Source: Paraburkholderia hayleyella (GTDB lineage: Bacteria > Pseudomonadota > Gammaproteobacteria > Burkholderiales > Burkholderiaceae). Taken from it: a stretch of 64,000 bases of DNA. Location: positions 1 to 64,000 of the forward strand of contig NZ_QPES01000002.1 in NCBI RefSeq assembly GCF_009455685.1, read 5' to 3'. The translations under genes and the position numbers were made by a program. Under the pieces are notes generated by a model. It saw only the letters and a program-made list of their open reading frames with translations. It made no database searches and was not told the DNA's origin. Positions 63,022 through 64,000 of this stretch are shown here, piece by piece (the stretch's first letter is position 1; each line of letters starts with the position of its first letter).

Positions 63022-64000
63022 TTAATCCAGATAGCCCGCCGCGCGAAACCATGCGAGCGCATCGCGCAACCCTTCGCGGTAAGGCCGTGCCGTATAACCC
63101 AGTTCACGCTGGGCTTTGGCCGAGGTGAAATACATCTTGTTTTGCGACATGCGCAGCCCATCCACCGTGATAAACGGTTCGCGCTGTGTGAAGCGCGCGA
63201 CGGTTTCCGCGCCCAGCGCCAGCGGATAGAGCGGCCAGCGCGGCAGGCTAAGGCGTGGCGGCCGATGCCCGTTGAGCGCCGCGAGCTCGGCGAGCATCGT
63301 TTGCAGCGACAGGTTTTCGCCGCCCAGGATGTATCGCTCGCCGATCTTGCCGCGCTCGAGTGCAAGAAAATGCCCCGCCGCCACATCCTCGACATGAACC
63401 AGATTCAGCCCGGTATCGACAAAAGCGGGGATTTTGCCGCGCGCGGCCTCGACGATGATGCGGCCCGTGGGCGTGGGTTTGATGTCGCGCGGGCCGATGG
63501 GGGTGGATGGATTGACGATCACGGCAGGCAGGCCATCGTGCGCGATCATGTGCTCCACGGCGCGCTCGGCGAGGACCTTGCTGCGCTTGTAGACGCCGAT
63601 GGCCTGGCTGGCTTCCAGTGGCGTGGTTTCGTCAGCGGATCGCCCCGAACCTGTGACCTTCAGCGTGGCCACGCTGCTGGTGTAGACGATGCGCTCCACG
63701 CCTTCGTGCAACGCGGCGCGCATGGTGGCCTCGGTGCCTTCGAGATTGGCGCGTTCGATCTCAAGCGGATTGGGCGCCCACAGACGGTAATCGGCCGCGA
63801 CGTGCAGCAGATAGCGTGCGCCTCGCAGCGCCGCGCGCATCGACGGTTCGTCGCGCATGTCGCCCACAGCGACCTCGGCTTCCAGCCCTTCAAGGTTGCC
63901 TCGAGGGCTGGAGGCGCGCACCAGGACGCGCACGGCGAAGCCTTTTTGCTGCGCGATCCGCGCCACCGCCGAGCCGACAAAACCGGAAGCGCCGGTTACC
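63022..64000 (-). CDS. hpnA: Hopanoid-associated sugar epimerase HpnA, 5' end off the window
   Basis: This partial frame encodes at least 326 residues of an NAD-dependent short-chain epimerase/dehydratase. The dinucleotide fold VTGASGFVGSAVARI is complete at the very edge. The catalytic Ser/Tyr/Lys are in YTSSVATLK and IGVYKRSKVLAE. NPSTPIGPRDIKPTPTGRI is a family signature. The C-terminus ends WFRAAGYLD. HpnA is found in hopanoid clusters and may act in head-group or sugar synthesis. Only a few N-terminal residues lie beyond 64000. Confidence 0.92.
   Translation of the reverse strand, partial: VTGASGFVGSAVARIAQQKGFAVRVLVRASSPRGNLEGLEAEVAVGDMRDEPSMRAALRGARYLLHVAADYRLWAPNPLEIERANLEGTEATMRAALHEGVERIVYTSSVATLKVTGSGRSADETTPLEASQAIGVYKRSKVLAERAVEHMIAHDGLPAVIVNPSTPIGPRDIKPTPTGRIIVEAARGKIPAFVDTGLNLVHVEDVAAGHFLALERGKIGERYILGGENLSLQTMLAELAALNGHRPPRLSLPRWPLYPLALGAETVARFTQREPFITVDGLRMSQNKMYFTSAKAQRELGYTARPYREGLRDALAWFRAAGYLD

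Noticed and set aside
1..64000. tRNA, rRNA or CRISPR genes
   Set aside because: I saw no cloverleaf-like or rRNA-like sequence in the spacers and no array; a dedicated scan would be needed to exclude a short RNA.

Overview
The window looks like the start of a secondary replicon (chromid or megaplasmid) of a Burkholderia-type beta-proteobacterium. It opens with a RepB/RepA-type initiator and a convergent parAB pair, with two identical 14-bp palindromes that look like the parS of Burkholderia second chromosomes. The backbone is GC-rich with short intergenic spaces. A minority of genes are clearly AT-rich, lack relatives I recognise and are often broken. Together with an ankyrin protein this hints at a host-associated relative (Mycetohabitans-like is one possibility), but the genus is an inference.

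Layout: 1-3.6 kb replication and partition; 3.6-9 kb arsenate reductase, a 56-aa protein too short for a standard ORF list, an FMN reductase, a stress-type protein and a hybrid histidine kinase; 9.1-14.1 kb the first hopanoid operon (hpnD-hpnE-shc-hpnG); 14.2-17.7 kb RIO-type kinase, a subtilase that has lost its catalytic serine, and an Ivy-type lysozyme inhibitor; 17.8-26.9 kb two copies of an AT-rich paralogous gene pair; 26.9-43.3 kb a giant LEPR/VCBS adhesin locus with TolC, two HlyD-type adaptors and a PqqD-M50-HlyD fusion, with no ABC ATPase; 43.3-45.4 kb AT-rich debris and an orphan gene; 45.4-48.7 kb egtB-egtD and a ThiE-like gene; 48.7-64 kb the rest of the hopanoid genes (mlaA, hpnN, hpnM, hpnH, ispH, hpnC, hpnB, hpnA), interrupted by cstA-ybdD, an ankyrin gene, a lytic transglycosylase and a small conserved gene.

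The hopanoid genes form a nearly complete pathway: HpnC, HpnD and HpnE make squalene, Shc cyclises it, HpnH adds the adenosyl side chain, HpnG removes adenine, HpnA and HpnB act on the head group or its supply, IspH feeds isoprenoid precursors, and HpnN with HpnM and MlaA handle transport. About 35 kb of unrelated DNA separates the two halves.

The main structural discovery is a reconstructable rearrangement. A 9,223-bp head-to-tail duplication once ran from inside tolC to the end of the AT-rich gene. The upstream copy then lost 510 bp and 3,992 bp at 7-bp and 4-bp microhomologies. The base count closes exactly. The AT-rich gene has diverged far more between the copies than the sequence around it. 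The main functional lead is the adhesin locus, where an M50-HlyD fusion sits in the place an ABC exporter would normally take.
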